Shown here piece by piece: positions 1 through 12,611 of a DNA stretch of 64,000 nt; position 1 is the stretch's first letter; every line of letters begins with the position of its first letter. Below the pieces are notes generated by a model. That model saw nothing but the letters and a program-made list of their open reading frames with translations, made no database searches and had not been told where the DNA came from. The position numbers and the translations under genes are program-made. Location of the stretch: positions 1,116,001 through 1,180,000 of the forward strand of contig JAWWNJ010000019.1 of assembly GCA_037176885.1 (NCBI GenBank), read 5' to 3'. The stretch is from Favolaschia claudopus. Its lineage: Eukaryota; Basidiomycota; Agaricomycetes; Agaricales; Mycenaceae.

Positions 1-1700
1 GGACCGACCAATAGCGGGAAGACATATCATGCTCTGCGTGCACTAGCCGCGACCGGTATCGGTGTCTACGCGGGTCCTCTCCGTCTCCTTGCGTATGAGA
101 TCTGGGAACGGCTGAACCTGGGACAGATCCCGCCGCTCGGCGCCACCGCAGAGCAGATGGCAGAGGCAGCCAAGGTTCCTCCGGGCATGGAACATCCGTT
201 TGCGCGTAAATGCAATATGATCACAGGAGAAGAGCAAAAGATCGTCGCGTTGGGAGTGGGAGATACCTTGATCAGCTGTACGGTGGAGATGCTACAACTC
301 GGTCTTCAAGCTGACGTTGCGGTCATTGACGAAATCCAGATGATTGGTGACCCGGAGAGGGGCTTTGCATGGACGCGTGCTGTGTTAGGCATGTGCGCCA
401 AGGAGCTTCACTTGTGCGGAGAAGAAACCGCTGTACCTCTAATTCGCGAACTGCTCAAGGAGACTGGGGACGAGATCATCGTGAATCGCTATGAACGTCT
501 CACCCCTCTAGAAGTTGCAAAGGAAAGCTTGGAGGAGGATATCAGACGTGTGCAAAAAGGCGATTGCATTGTCGCCTTCAGCCGTTCAGCCATTTTCGCC
601 ATGAAGCACCGGATTGAGAAGAAGACGGGCATGAAGTGCGCTGTGGTATATGGCAGATTGCCGCCCGAAACTCGCAGCGAGCAGGCTGCTCTGTTCAACG
701 ATCCAGACAGTGGCTATGACATTTTAATTGGGAGCGACGCCATAGGAATGGGTCTCAATTTGTGCGCGTTTTTTGCTTTGTTTCCACTCAATCAATGATG
801 AACCCTGCCAGGAAAATCCGTCGGATAGTATTCGAGTCCATCTGGAAAAATGACGGTGACCGCGGACGCACGGTTCTGTCTGTGTCTCAGATGAAGCAAA
901 TCGCTGGCCGTGCTGGTCGCTTCGGAATGCAGGTCGGCGATGAAAAGCCTGGCGGTTTCGTTACAACCTTCAGGGCTGAGGACCTCCCTATCCTGCGCAA
1001 AACCCTGAAGAACCAGTTGCCTCCTCTCTCGTATGCCCGTATATCGCCCTCTAGAATCGCCTTTTCCAAGACAGTCACCCATCTTCCCCCAAATCCGAAA
1101 ACCGAAACCAGCTACCTTGCCCTTGCACATGCCGGTCGCAGTCCAGCCTATTGTCGGCCCGCTAATTTGACTGCACTCTCCTTGGTCTGCGATTTTATCG
1201 ACAGACTTGGGCACTTTACAGTCATGGACAAACAACTTTTCATGCAAGCGCCGTTTCCATGGCGCGATCGCGCAGCCACGGAAATAATTTCCTCCTTCCT
1301 CTCAGCATACTCCGAAAACATGCATGTAGACCCTACGCCAATCTTCCGGAGATTGGGGTACATGGGCAGACTCGAGAACGCGGAGGTGGCGATGAAGTCG
1401 GAGGGACACTTCCCCAATGGACGCGTCTACGACCATGGGTTGGAGCTTCTAGGACTGGAAACGTTCCACAAAATTCTCGTCGCGTATATGTGGTTGAGCT
1501 TCCGCAATCCTGTCTCATACTCGTCGCAGACGGAAGTTCAGGACTTGAAAGAGCGTTTGGAGCATGCGTTGCATTGGTGTCTGGAGGAAATCACGGCTTC
1601 TGACGGTCGTAAGCCAGCCAAAACGAAGAAGACAGAGTCTCCGATTGTTTTCCGGACACCCATTGCAATTGCTCTGGAAAACCAAGCAGCAACCGCCTGA
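1..1700 (+). CDS. SUV3: ATP-dependent RNA helicase SUV3, mitochondrial (5' truncated)
   Basis: Catalytic subunit of the mitochondrial degradosome type: an ATP-dependent RNA helicase that unwinds RNA for decay in the mitochondrial matrix. The frame is open from base 1 and begins directly in the Walker A motif GPTNSGKT, so the N-terminus and transit peptide lie outside the window. VIDEIQMIGD (Walker B, DEIQ box) follows near residue 110 and QIAGRAGRFG (motif VI) lies in the second exon. The C-terminal part carries the Suv3 helical domain (around LSFRNPVSYSS). One 50-nt intron, 762-811, is needed to join GMGLNL to KIRRIVF, exactly where SUV3 proteins continue. The stop is at 1698-1700. Identification is secure from the motif set; only the start is missing. 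Confidence 0.95.
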
Positions 1701-1843
1701 TGTCTGCAGCCAGCGGATTCCAAAATTATCGTACGCATAATGATTGTAATTTACGCTCGTCGGCGTCGGCGGGTCATGTACAAGGTTGCCTTTTTTGGCC
1801 CTCTCGAACTTGCCTTCAGCCACCACTACACGTATCTGCCACC

Positions 1844-2266
1844 ATGCGTATCTGCTGTTTCTCCGTCGTAGTTCTGGTCTACGTTTCCTTACTTCCCCGC
1901 GCCATCACCATTCCCGTCGTTCTCGATCCTATCAACGCGAAACCCGCAAGTCTCCTCAGGCAGTCGTATACTCGCCGTGCTGTAGATTTGGTCAAAGGGG
2001 GGAAGATTCTACTTTCGCATCAGCAGCTGGTGCCCAGTCCAGCACCCGCCCCAACCATGTCCTCCTCCTTTTCCATCTCTACTCCCACTGCCGCATCTAC
2101 ATCTCCTCTTCCTGCTTCGCAGCCACTACCAGGCACCGCTTCTAGCCCTGTGGCCAAAGTCAGCGCATTCAAATTGAGGAAACACAACAGCGAGTTGAAG
2201 AAGCCCAAGACAGAGACGAAGACCCACGGACACAAGACGAATGCCATGAATGAATCCGCTGAATAA
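1844..2266 (+). CDS. small secreted protein, unknown
   Basis: A single-exon frame of 140 codons. The chosen ATG is preceded by GCCACC, a good fungal start context. The same frame continues upstream to an ATG at 1700 that overlaps the SUV3 stop, but that stretch is unlike protein. The first 24 residues form a typical signal peptide (MRICCFSVVVLVYVSLLPRA). The rest is rich in Ser, Thr, Pro and Ala and ends in a Lys-rich segment (SELKKPKTETKTHGHK). No domain is recognised. It lies 143 bp downstream of SUV3 on the same strand. It could be a short secreted cell-wall or effector-like peptide or a chance frame in a 3' flank. The signal peptide is the only functional hint. Confidence 0.4.
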   Translation: MRICCFSVVVLVYVSLLPRAITIPVVLDPINAKPASLLRQSYTRRAVDLVKGGKILLSHQQLVPSPAPAPTMSSSFSISTPTAASTSPLPASQPLPGTASSPVAKVSAFKLRKHNSELKKPKTETKTHGHKTNAMNESAE

Positions 2267-2793
2267 AGATCTAGAGCTCTGGAATACCGCCTCCCGTGTA
2301 TCAGTACCTGAACGATCCTAGATATCCCAATCCCAATGTACAATAATAGTTCATAGACAAGCACAATTCTAACTCTCCGTACGCATTTACCGAAGCCTCC
2401 ATCATCGTGATTTGGGCTGAGAGTCGCTCATCGTCAAGATCCAACAAACATGTATCGTTCACCTTCTCCGCACAGTTGCGAGTTGATCGAAGCGGATTCC
2501 CGACGCCACTGAGCACTTGAAGTGTGAATGCACGGAACCGTCGTTCGAAGATATCTTCACACGAGAACTGCTCAGATCTCAGATTCCAAAGCTGTTTGCG
2601 GCGTGCGCCCCAGAATCCAGGGAACTGTATAATAGCTGTCAGAATTTCACCTACAGGCTGTGTGTATTCTTTCTGTGTTCGTGTTCTCAGGCATCTTCCT
2701 CCCCGCGGCAGTTCAAGACACAAGTCCCAAATTGAAATTTTACATATGGATACAACTTTGAATACGATGTTAAGCAGACTAACAACTTCAACT
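2267..2793. other. intergenic, 527 bp
   Basis: This stretch lies between the ends of two convergent genes. The frames present are short, lack coding character and overlap each other on opposite strands. No repeat or RNA gene was recognised. Confidence 0.6.
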
Positions 2794-5085
2794 CTACACG
2801 AGCCCAGCGGCAGTTCTCAGCTTGGGATAGTTGGGTGAACCAAGACCCTAAATAAGCGCGAATGATCAGTCGCGACGCAGTGAAGCAAAGAAAGCTGGAA
2901 CGCACAGTGACAGGGTCCCAACCAGCCTTGGCAGGGAATCCGTTGGTCCCGCAACCGGGGTTGGATCCAGCGGTGATGTCGTTGAAGGCTTGCGGGTTGG
3001 CATACAGCCAAGGGTTCAGGAAACCGAGGACGGGCTTTCCAGCATTGAGAAGCTCGTCGTTGACTGCGGCGAGGTGTTAGAATGAAGTTCGTGGACAGGA
3101 TGGGATGTACGCACGCAAGCCGACGACAGAGGCGAATATGGGGCTAGAGCAAGAGGTTCCGGCTAAAACGAAACAGTCAGAACTCATATTTCGACTGTGA
3201 GAGGAACTAGGTGCTAACCAACAAGTCCCGTTGACCCTGCCGAAACGATCCAGACGTTCTCCCCAGACGCGGAGACATCGGGATAAGCACGCCCGCTTGC
3301 GTTGTATTTCCCGCTGGATTGATCCAAGCGTCTCAGTCATTCTGAAACTGGGACAAAGAAACGATCCACCTATCCGTCGAGCCGAGAGCTTGGATGTAGC
3401 TGTTGACGGCAGAAGCTTGCCAGCTCTGTTGAGCAAAGTAGTTGGAAAAGCCGCCGGCGGAGAGGGCAGCGCCGGTCTCAGGGGCGGAGCCAGTGGTGGC
3501 ACCGACGAGGGTCGCGTAGGGGCAGGTGGGGAAGGTCGGGGGGAATGGCTTTCCACTGCAGCTGACTCCGGGGGTGGATGCGACGCCACCGTCTATAAGG
3601 AACCAGTGAGGCGTCGTGCAAGTGAGAAGAGAAGGGAGGGAGAGACGCACCACCAGTGGCAAACAGGATGGAGACACCACGCGAGGTTAGCTGCATGTAC
3701 TGGTCGCACATAGCACTGGAAGAGATCTTGAGACGCCAATCATGTCTGAGGAAAGACTGGCCAACTTACAAGGTGAGGGCCTTCGAGAGGGAAGCCTCAG
3801 TGTCGAAGCCATAGCTGGTCGTGAGGACCTGCGGAGGTGCAGCCAGAGCAATCATAGCATTGATTACATCCAAGAAACCCTCATCGCTTCCGTCCTTCGT
3901 CGATTCGCCCACCGAAACGAACTGAACGGGGACGCCGGTGGCGACTCCGACAGTGTATTGGATATCCAAGTCTAAAGTGCTCCGATTTGACATCGCCAAC
4001 GCGGTCGAAATTTACAACTCACTAGCTTCAACACCAGCCTGGGAACGAGTCTGCGAGTTTGTGCCTCCGTCGACGGAGATGAGACCGAAAGCGGTGGACG
4101 AAGATATATCGGTGCGCTGAGCCTTGAGGAACTGAGTCAGATCTGCCTGGTTGGCGAATTGATCGTCTGTGGTTTAAAATGAGTGATTAAAGGTTATAAC
4201 GACAAAGAGCCAACACACCCATGCCGACGACACCGATCTGGTTTGTCTTGTTGGTAGCGGCTTTGGTAGGGAGCTGGTACATGCTCTGCAGGCAGGAGGG
4301 AGTAATGGTGCCTGCGAATGGGATCAGAGGATTCAAGTGGATAGAGCTAACTTACTGCTGCAACCAGCGGCGGCAGCCGCAGGAGAAGGCTTCAATTGCT
4401 CGGTAGGCACAATGGCGTTGGACTGGTAAATTGGGGAACATTACGAGGAGCGGTGAAGCTGAATCCCATTAGCCGGAGATCTAATCGAAAGGCAAGCCGG
4501 CTCACGACGTGGTTGGGGTGAAAAGCTTGATGTGAGGTTGGAGCGAAGCTGGGATAGAGTAAGCCAGAGTGCGGACTGATTCCTTCCCGCTATCGGCATG
4601 CGTGAAAACTGAGAAGTCGGCATTAAGAAGTTCGTTTGCTTTCGAAACGGGAATGTTGATTGAAAGCCAGTCTCCAGCGTCAGAAGCAGCGGTGAAGTCG
4701 ATGTCATTGTCCGACAACCACTGAGATACAGCGGCAGTTGTCTCGTCGGAAGGGCGGGCGAAAGCTGCGACCTGGAGACAAAGATAAACTCGTCGCAAGG
4801 TGGGGTATAGAGAGAAGTGACTCGTACCTGGTCCTTTGACAGCCATTGGCCGTACTTTGCGCTCCCAGGAGAGGCCACTTCGTACAGAGCACTCTCCAGC
4901 CCGGGAAGGTTGCTCTGAGCCAAACCGATCTTCAGATTCAGAGTCTGCTCAGCAGGGGCAGCACCGGAGTGCACGAAACCAGCGGGGGGAGCATCCCGGC
5001 GCTCGTGGACCACTAGGCTGTCCGCAAGAGGTTTCGCAGACACCACGGTCAGTGCAATGGCCACGAAGCTAGCGAGACAGAGCAT
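2794..5085 (-). CDS. sedolisin-family tripeptidyl-peptidase (S53), possibly frameshifted
   Basis: A secreted acid serine peptidase of the sedolisin/tripeptidyl-peptidase I family. The first exon (4828-5085) has a signal peptide ([17 protein letters not shown]) and opens the Pro-kumamolisin prodomain ([10 protein letters not shown]). The catalytic domain shows the Glu/Asp pair in GVEANLDIQY, the oxyanion-region YGFDTE and the Ser motif GTSCSSP, and closes with GWDPVTGLGSPNY. Exons that keep frame are 4828-5085, 4506-4771, 4219-4311, 4023-4166, 3770-3971, 3651-3715, 3370-3592, 3219-3313, 3115-3162, 2906-3063 and 2794-2847. The exon around 4356-4458 fits its downstream neighbour in one frame and its upstream neighbour in another, a one-base conflict that no GT/AG choice resolves. 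The gene may be a recent pseudogene or the sequence may carry an error there. The family call is firm. Confidence 0.88.
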
Positions 5086-5130
5086 ATTCGCAAGAGAAGT
5101 GAATGGAAGAACATTGCAATCCCGGAGAAC

Positions 5131-5138
5131 TTATATAT
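5131..5138 (-). promoter_or_regulatory. TATA box of the sedolisin gene
   Basis: The minus strand reads ATATATAA about 46-53 bp upstream of the ATG at 5085. This is the usual distance for a strong fungal secreted-enzyme promoter. Confidence 0.5.
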
Positions 5139-5882
5139 GTTGTCGATCTGGCAAAACCTTGCATTGTTGCAACGGAATCCGAGGTGCCATGTGTAGTTGA
5201 CCTTCGGCATTGCCTCGTAACATACGTGGTGAATAGGTTATCTCTTGATGCTTTTTTCACCATGCGCTGAAGCTTCTTTGATGGACCTCATGGGGCTTTG
5301 TTGCTAATGTCGGGCGGGAGTCGGCGTTCAATGCCCTCGAGACCACACCGTCCTAGACTGTCATCTTTTGTCTTGCATTATCGCAGCAGATGAGAAGCAT
5401 GCGTAGACACGGCCAGAGAAACCGGGGACGGGAAACCTGCGGTCCTTATCGAGAACGAACGGAACACTAAAAAAGAGTTCAATTTTGTCACTTCAGTCTT
5501 CTACGGCTTTGCCGCGAATTTTCCGAGCGCTAAACATAGATTCGAGGATAGAGACGTTCACTAAGCCTACGTCTCGCGTGGCTGCGGGGCTGAAGCTGTC
5601 CGGACAGCGCAGAAAATCGTGGAGGGACGTCCAGGTTGAGGCCTTGAAGTTGAGGTGCAAGACAGTCGAGTAGTAGAAAGCAAAAATAGCCATCATCACG
5701 ATCATGCATGTGATCAGCACCCAATGTGGACGCGTTCTAAATATAGAATAATACTGCATCCTGAAAACTCCAGGACTATGTACACGATGGTGTAAAACTA
5801 GCAAATCATATACAGTAAAGAAGCTCGAAGTCCATCCTAGCATGGTGTTGAAAATTAGTAGGAGACGTCTAAATATGCAACC
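5139..5882. other. intergenic with a doubtful minus-strand frame
   Basis: This is the region between the sedolisin promoter and the 3' end of the Cin1-like gene. A 116-codon minus-strand frame at 5493-5843 contains one hydrophobic stretch (WVLITCMIVMMAIFAFYY) that could be a membrane helix. It begins 40 bp beyond the Cin1-like stop and shows no splice partners or recognisable domain, so it is not called a gene. Confidence 0.4.
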
Positions 5883-8800
5883 CTATGAAGAAGGAATCTT
5901 GCGTGCTCCTCGCTTTTCCGCTTCATGGCACTTTTTGCTGGCTGCTTCGATATCATTCATCCATACTATACACGAAACATGAGCACTGAACTTGGCGGAG
6001 GGTAGAATTACATACTCTGGCAATCACGGACGCTGTTGGCACGGAGAGCGATGGCTTCACCACCACGAGGATATGGCAGCGAAATCTGAAACGTCGTATC
6101 GTCTGCAATGGCGTTCACAAGTCAGACCATTTGTCGGCAGGGTGCAAAAACCCACCTCTTCCCCCGGGAACATCCTTTACCTGGGCTTCACCCAGAGGTA
6201 TAGGCTGGTCGCTGGTTAAACGACGATCTAGAATAATAGGCAATGATGCGGGACTGACCATGCGGTACAACGTTTTCATACTTGTATCCGTCAGCACCAA
6301 GATATCGCTGCACAAGAACCCATGAAGCTTCCGCCCGCTTTTAGCTTTGAACAGTATCCCTTCACGGATCAATCGCCGCGACCCCATGTAACGAGTAGGA
6401 GCAGTGAGATCGAGTCGTCTGGTATACCATGTAGCATCAAGCATCTGGAGATGAAAACGGACAGAGCTCACCCTTGTCCAACCCAGAGGTTTTCTGATAT
6501 CCTTTTAAGGGTTTCGCGACCCTCTTGTTCCCGAATCGACTCATTGATGTGGTCAAGAATTCTCTCCGAAATTGATATAGATTTGTGGACCGCCTTGTGC
6601 TCGTCTCCAGGTTCCGTGTAATTCAAAATCTGTTCATCCCTGAGGCCAGCTTTTAGACACGACGAGGAAGCAATCCTACCTGTTTGATCAGCAGAGGGTA
6701 TCTTGTTATGCGTTGCACTAGTGCGCACGACACGATCAGCAAGTCCCTCCAAGGAGGACAAGGTCTTACTCGGTGCAAGTAAGTAACTCGACAAATCCAG
6801 ATTCCGAACGTCAGGGCTATCTTTGAGGCGCTGAAACGCGACGGGCGTCAAAAACTTCATAAGCAAAGAACAAACAGCATACTTGTAGATGACTCGACAA
6901 CTCAGGATTCGAGTCCCTCAAAGACTTCAGAACCTTGATGGCTGTCGCTTGATTGACACAGTACTCCTGGAATAGAAGCCTTGAGACTTTCGCTTGTAAA
7001 GCTGAATGGTGGTACAGACCATGTAGACCGCCATATTAGACATATGGCTCTGCAGGATATCTCCGATCCTATCGATATACAGCCGACATTCTTTCTGACG
7101 CTCTTCCAAGGAGCTCATGAAAGTCTGTAACCATGACGAGAGGTCGAGGCTTTACACATGCACTAAACGCACCGTATTCGTCAGAAGAATATCCTCGATA
7201 TTGGCAAACACGACAGTAATAGCCTTCCGGTCGAGAAGGGGCATCATGCTTGAATAGAATGTCTACGACATTATCAGCCGCGCCACGCTTTTGATATTTC
7301 TCTCATGTCTCTCACCTCGACTATGAGCTGCAGGTCCCGCACATACGTGATCTCGGTAGCGATCAGCTCGAATATGGCCTGAAAGCGATGTTGAGTGGCG
7401 GTTGAGAGTCAACCTACGAGCTTTTTTCACCTCCTGCCGCCGACGCTCCTGGGGAGGTATGCCTTCCAACGCAGATTTGTCTACCAAACTTGCCCAGGAC
7501 TACAATCCAGCCGATTAGCAAGTTGATCTTGAAGTAGAGTCCAGAGAACATACGGTGCCAAACGCCGGACTATTCGACCGTGATCCTCCGGTGCTATCCG
7601 GTCGCGGTATCGCAATAGGACCAGAGATAATCGGCCGTACCCGTTCCGTCTCATTGGGCGTCTTACTCCGACCCAGAAAGTTGAGAAAACTGGAACCCCT
7701 ACCCTCTGAGCTTATGCTCGGTGCCATGTGCGTAGGACTCGTAGGCGACGCAGGCGGAGGATTGGTCTCTATAGATGCTACTGAAAGTCGATTTTGGTGG
7801 TGTCCGCGGAAGGCTTCATATCGAGCGAAAGCGTCGTCTAGCCTTGTCGCGGCGTCCAGTTCGGGGAGAGGTGGAAGCTCTTTGGCCGAGGCAGAAGAGG
7901 AAGTGGACAGTACGGAGGATCGGTCTGGTGCTGCGGGCGGCGGTCGTCGGGTCGACCTTCGTCTTGCAGGCCGAGGCGGCGGCTGCACGTCTTTCTTAAC
8001 AATCAAGCCAGCGGCCTCAAGCACTAACTGCCGTTCGTGTTCTCGCGCCGCAACGTCTGCTTCGGACTCTGCGTCACTTCCATCGAACGAAAGATAGTCA
8101 GAATCCGAGTCGGAGTCCGATTCGGAGCCGGGATCGATTTCCAAGCCGTCTTCGATGCGAGGTTGAGGTGAGGTGATTGGTTCGCTCGCTGTTGGAGGAG
8201 CTTCGATGACGGTGGGACTTACTGGCTGCGTTTGGACAGCATCATTAGCTGTAGTGTAGTGTAGTGCGCGTGATTGTGAGATAAGTCCATTCAAATGTTT
8301 GAGAGGGTACATGTAAAGGAAACAGAAAAGAATATTTAGCCTGCGTACCAAGGAGAAGAGTAAATAAAGGGGACTCAAGGGGATTAGGGGAATTCACTAA
8401 CCCTCAGCGACCTCCAGGTAGCCGGCGGGTACAATGAATACCGCGCCATCCTTTTCCGCCTTCCACCATTCCTCCTCACTTGTGTCCACGATAGAGAGGA
8501 CTTCGTCTGTCGAAAACGACAACTCGTCGGCATTGCTGGCGGTATAATCATATATAGCTTTGGCGTGCACTGACAAGTTACCATCTCAGCACATGAAAGA
8601 AGAAAGCAATCAAGAAGGAAGCTTCGCACTCGTTGTGATCTCCTGCACGTAGGCCTTCGGGAACATCCCTTTAGCCCCGCCGAGCACGGTCCTGCCATAC
8701 CACCAATCTCCACCAGTCTTGGACGGATTGACCATAAGAATGACATTCTCCGCAAAAGCTAAGAGAAAGCGAGCACATTTTTTAAACTCGGCACGCGGTG

Positions 8801-11800
8801 ACAGTGAAAACAAAACTCACATATATCCTCCGCCCCTTCCCCGTCGTACGCATAGAGCGACCTGACTCGCAGTTCTACATACATCAAAATAAGCGCATGG
8901 TCATCCAAATTCAAAACGAAAGCAAACCTGTGGATTTATCGATATCCGCCATCAGATCCGAGACGGGCTCGGGCTCGTTCACGCTGATATCAGGAACCGG
9001 CGCAGGCGGCTGAGGCGCAAACGGCTCGTCATATTCGTGCTCCTCTTTCATAGGCGGCAACCTATCAACGACGGGCGAGGGAACACTATCACTGGCGAGC
9101 CCGTTATACCAATCCACCGACTGCCTATTACTGTTCGCAGCAGCACTCATTGCCGGCGGCTGCGGTGCAGCGGGGGGAGGTGCAGGGGGAGAAGGGGCAC
9201 GAGCAACGGCGTTTATGTGTGCAGGTGGCGCGGTGTCGCCGAGAACCTGTCCTGCTCCTGGGGGTCCGCTCTTGTCGACTGTGACGGTCTTCTTGAGCTT
9301 CATGCCGCCTTGAATAGACCTAAGCAACGCGTTGTGATCGCCCGCGGGCGCGGCAGGCGGAGCGGGAGCAGAAGAGGTGAATGGTGCTGGTGGCGCCATG
9401 GGAGGCGCAGGAGGCGGAGGAGGACCGGGCGGGGGAGGGGGCGGTGGCGGGACACCCATACCAGCCGACGCAGGTGTCGCGGGTGTCCCACTGCGCGAAT
9501 TGGCCGCAGCAGATGTCGGGCGAGCCGGCGCCGAAGGCAAAATGCTGCCGAACAGCTCCTTCGCCAAGTTCTTGCGCATATCCCTGGTCGGCTCTTCGTC
9601 ACTGCTGTCATCGTCGTCATCTTTCTCCTTGACCTCCTCCCAGTCGTCCGTGTCATCAGTTGGTACAACGTGATAAGGTGTCTTGACTGGTGCAGGGAAG
9701 GGATTGTTGCGACCAGGCGCGGTTACAGGGGGCGATGTAGTAGTCGGCGTGCTAGTGGTGGATGTCGCTGACGCCCAAGGATTCGTCGGCGTCGTAGCTA
9801 CAGGCGGAGTACCCCCGCTCTCCTTCATCAGCCGACTGAATGGGTTGGTACTGCTCTTGGCCTCTGGCGGCGTCGTCACCGGCGTAGCCTGTGCAGGTGG
9901 AGGCGGAGTTGGCGCAGCAACCATTACCGGCGACGGGGACCTCGTCGACAGACTCATCACGCTGCTCGTCGTGCTAGCAGTCGGTCTTATCGCAGGTTCC
10001 GGAGCCGCAGTCCTCGCACGAATCCTCGCCTGAATCCTTTCCTCCTCCGCCTTGGCCGCTTCCTCTTCGTCCTTCTCAAGTTGACGAATACGTGCCTCCC
10101 GTGCACGGCGCTCCTGCTCCGCTTTGGCTGCCCGTTCCGCCTCCTCTTCTTCGAGCTCGAGCTGCCGAAGACGAGCGGCACGAGCCTCTCGCTGCTTCAA
10201 TATAGCCTCTTCACGTTTGCGGAACGCCTCTTCTTCGGGATCTTCCAACGAAGCAGGAGCGGGAGGCGGCGCAACAGAAGGTGTACTGACCTTGGGCGGC
10301 GCAGGCGCAGGAGGGGCAGGCTTTCCGCGTGGCTTGGGTGGCGGAGGTGCCGCCTTGGGCTTCGGCGGCGGCGGTGCAGCCTTCGCGGTAGGCGTTGGCC
10401 GAGGCGGCGGCGCCGTAGCAGTTGGTGTCGGAGCGGGACTAGAATCCGGAATACTCTTCCCCTCCTTCAGTGCCTTCTCATTCGCAAGCCGATCCCTCCT
10501 CGCCGCCTCGCGTTGCTCCGCCTGCTCGCTGGCAATCCTTGCCTTCTCCTCCGCCTCCTTCTTCTCCGCCGCAAGTCTCTCCTCGATACTGCTATCCAGT
10601 CCACCGCCTCCCGAGGATCCAGGCGCAGGCGACGGTGATACGCCTAGGGCAGCCATCCGCGCATCCACACGGCGCTTCGCTTCCGCGCGTGCAAACTCCT
10701 TGCGCTCCTCAGCCGTCATGTTCCTCGTGGCAGGCGAAGGCGATGGCGTGGGCATCGGTCGACTCTGCGTCGCCGGAGGGGCCAGAGCCGCAGCCGCAGC
10801 CGGTGGCTCGGGCGGCGCAGTGCTGCGGGGACGGTCATAATCCCTACGATCGCCGTCTCGTCGGTCGTAGTCACGCTCCCGCGAAGGGGAGCGGCGCCTA
10901 TAACTGCCATTTTCAAACTCCCTGTCGTCCCGTCTGTACGATCCACGCGAGTATGGCCTCTCCCGGTCGCGGTCGCTCTCATACCTCCTTCTATCATCAT
11001 ACCTATCGTCGTCCCTATCGCCAAACCTTCCGAATCTGTCGTTCCTACGATCTCTATCCCTGATCATATCGCGCTTCTCCCTGTCCTTGCGGTCCTCGGC
11101 GGCCTTCATCTTGCGCTCAACCTCGGGCACGCGCACATGCATCAACTCAAGCAACTCGCGCTCGAGCTTGCGCCGCTCGTCGTCTTTGGCGACCGAACGA
11201 GGTGGACGGCTGGCGTAGTCCAGATCCTCCTGGATACGCTTGACGCGGTACCTCAGATCCTCCATCTCCCGTTCCAGCGCCTCATCTTCTGCTGTGCGCG
11301 AACGATCAGCGTCTGCCGCGCGGTCGAGCATCGCAGCCGTGTTGGCTAATTGACGCTTCATGTCGCTGAGATCGGCTGACGGACTGTCCATATCCGCAGT
11401 CGCGCGCACGGCATCACGGTCGACGTGCCTCGAGCGCGGCTGGTATGCGGACCCCGAATCATTGTGGCGATAGATCGTGGCATCGCGGCTTGAATCACCG
11501 TCGTTGTTGTTCTGCGTGAAGGAACGTACAGGTCGGTATGAGGTTGGCCCTTCGCTGTTAGGCGTACGAGATCGAGTTTCGTGCTTGAGGAGGTCGCGGA
11601 CCAGATCGACGGACTCGCCGAGCTGCTTGGAGGACGGGGGCTCGAGCTCTGGCGGCAGCTTATCGGGGATCTCGTTTCCGTTGAGCTCTGTAGAACAAAT
11701 CGGTGATCAGATATGTAATTTGAAGTAGGAAACATACTGCGATAGATCAGCCCCATTGCGACGTGGAACTCGGCAAGATTGAGCTTCCCCCGGTCATCAA

Positions 11801-12611
11801 CGTCGGCCAGCGTCCAGATACGCGCGAGATCATCTTGTGACAGCTCACTCTGCCTGAAGACCTCGAGGGCAGTCTTGCCGCTGATAAAACCGGTGTTCTG
11901 AGGATCCCAAGCTCGGAAAATGGAATCGTAACTCTTCTTCTCCGCCTTTCCCAGTGCCCATGAGATGCGCGGTTTCTGGGTCTGCACTTGCTGCAAAGAC
12001 TGTTGAAGTGACATGCCGTTGTTCTGTGGTGCCTGGAACTGCGGAGCACCGCCTGCACCGTAGGGGGACGACATGTTGAGCGGCATGAACGAATTGGACA
12101 TCATCGCCAGCCTGGGGTCGACGAAGCCGGTCGGTTGAGCGACAAGGGGTCGCTGACCACCCGGAAAACCCGTGGGTTGGGGCACGAGGCCGGGTCCAGG
12201 AGAGGTGTTGAGAAAGCTGCGATTTGGCTGCTGCGCTGACAGAAAGTTGCTCCCTTGACCTTGAAACTGCGCAGGAAGAGCTGGAACTGGCGGCGGGGGA
12301 GGCGCTGCCCGCTGCTGGAAATTTCCACCAACGTACCCCGTTGGCTGGGACTGCAGAAAGCCGCCACCGCCATATCCCGTTTGCTGAGGTTGCTGCAGCC
12401 CTTGTGGGGGAATATAACCCGTCCTCTGAGCCACAAGAGGCGCACCCATCTGTTGCTGAGGATTTTGCTGGAGAAATTGCGGGTTCTGCTGCTGAAATTG
12501 GGGGTTTTGCTGCTGCTGCTGAAACTGGGGATTCTGCTGGAATTGAGGGTTACCTCCAGGATACCCCGTCTGCACGGGATACTGGTACCCTGGCTGCTGC
12601 CATTGGGACAT
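5883..12611 (-). CDS. CIN1: Intersectin/Pan1-like endocytic scaffold with Rho-GEF (Cin1-like)
   Basis: A large adaptor linking clathrin-coat/actin assembly to Rho-GTPase activation. The model has 18 exons and 1,908 residues, with frame preserved at every junction. In order it carries a Gln/Pro/Gly-rich N-terminus with QPTGY-type repeats, an EH domain (about 225-300, DPQNTGFISG and DVDDRGKLNL calcium loops), a charged coiled coil with Arg/Asp repeats, and a very Pro-rich region. These are followed by a WH2 motif (LLRSIQGGMKLKK), SH3-1 (RSLYAYDGEGAED and WWYGRT), SH3-2 (KAIYDYTASNADE), a DH domain (ATEITYVRDLQLIVE, APMQRITRYPLLIKQ) and a PH domain (REGILFKAKSGRKLHGFLCS). Exons: 11738-12611, 8928-11687, 8821-8874, 8630-8758, 8402-8569, 7554-8248, 7431-7499, 7316-7378, 7173-7262, 7020-7124, 6883-6966, 6770-6830, 6680-6717, 6472-6629, 6259-6418, 6156-6204, 6016-6102, 5883-5965. 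An in-frame ATG at 12662 is an alternative start. The architecture matches Cryptococcus Cin1. Confidence 0.93.

Noticed and set aside
3077..3713. Overlapping frames of 115-170 codons on both strands
   Set aside because: They run through introns of the sedolisin gene; the true reading frame switches between them at GT/AG junctions.
5493..5843. 116-codon minus-strand frame with one hydrophobic helix
   Set aside because: No domain, no splice partners, and it lies in the 3' flank of the Cin1-like gene; kept only as a note.
9037..10840. Long plus-strand frames rich in Arg, Ala and Gly (up to 244 codons)
   Set aside because: They are antisense shadows of the GC-rich, Pro-rich part of the Cin1-like gene, whose 2,760-nt exon is supported by domains on both sides.
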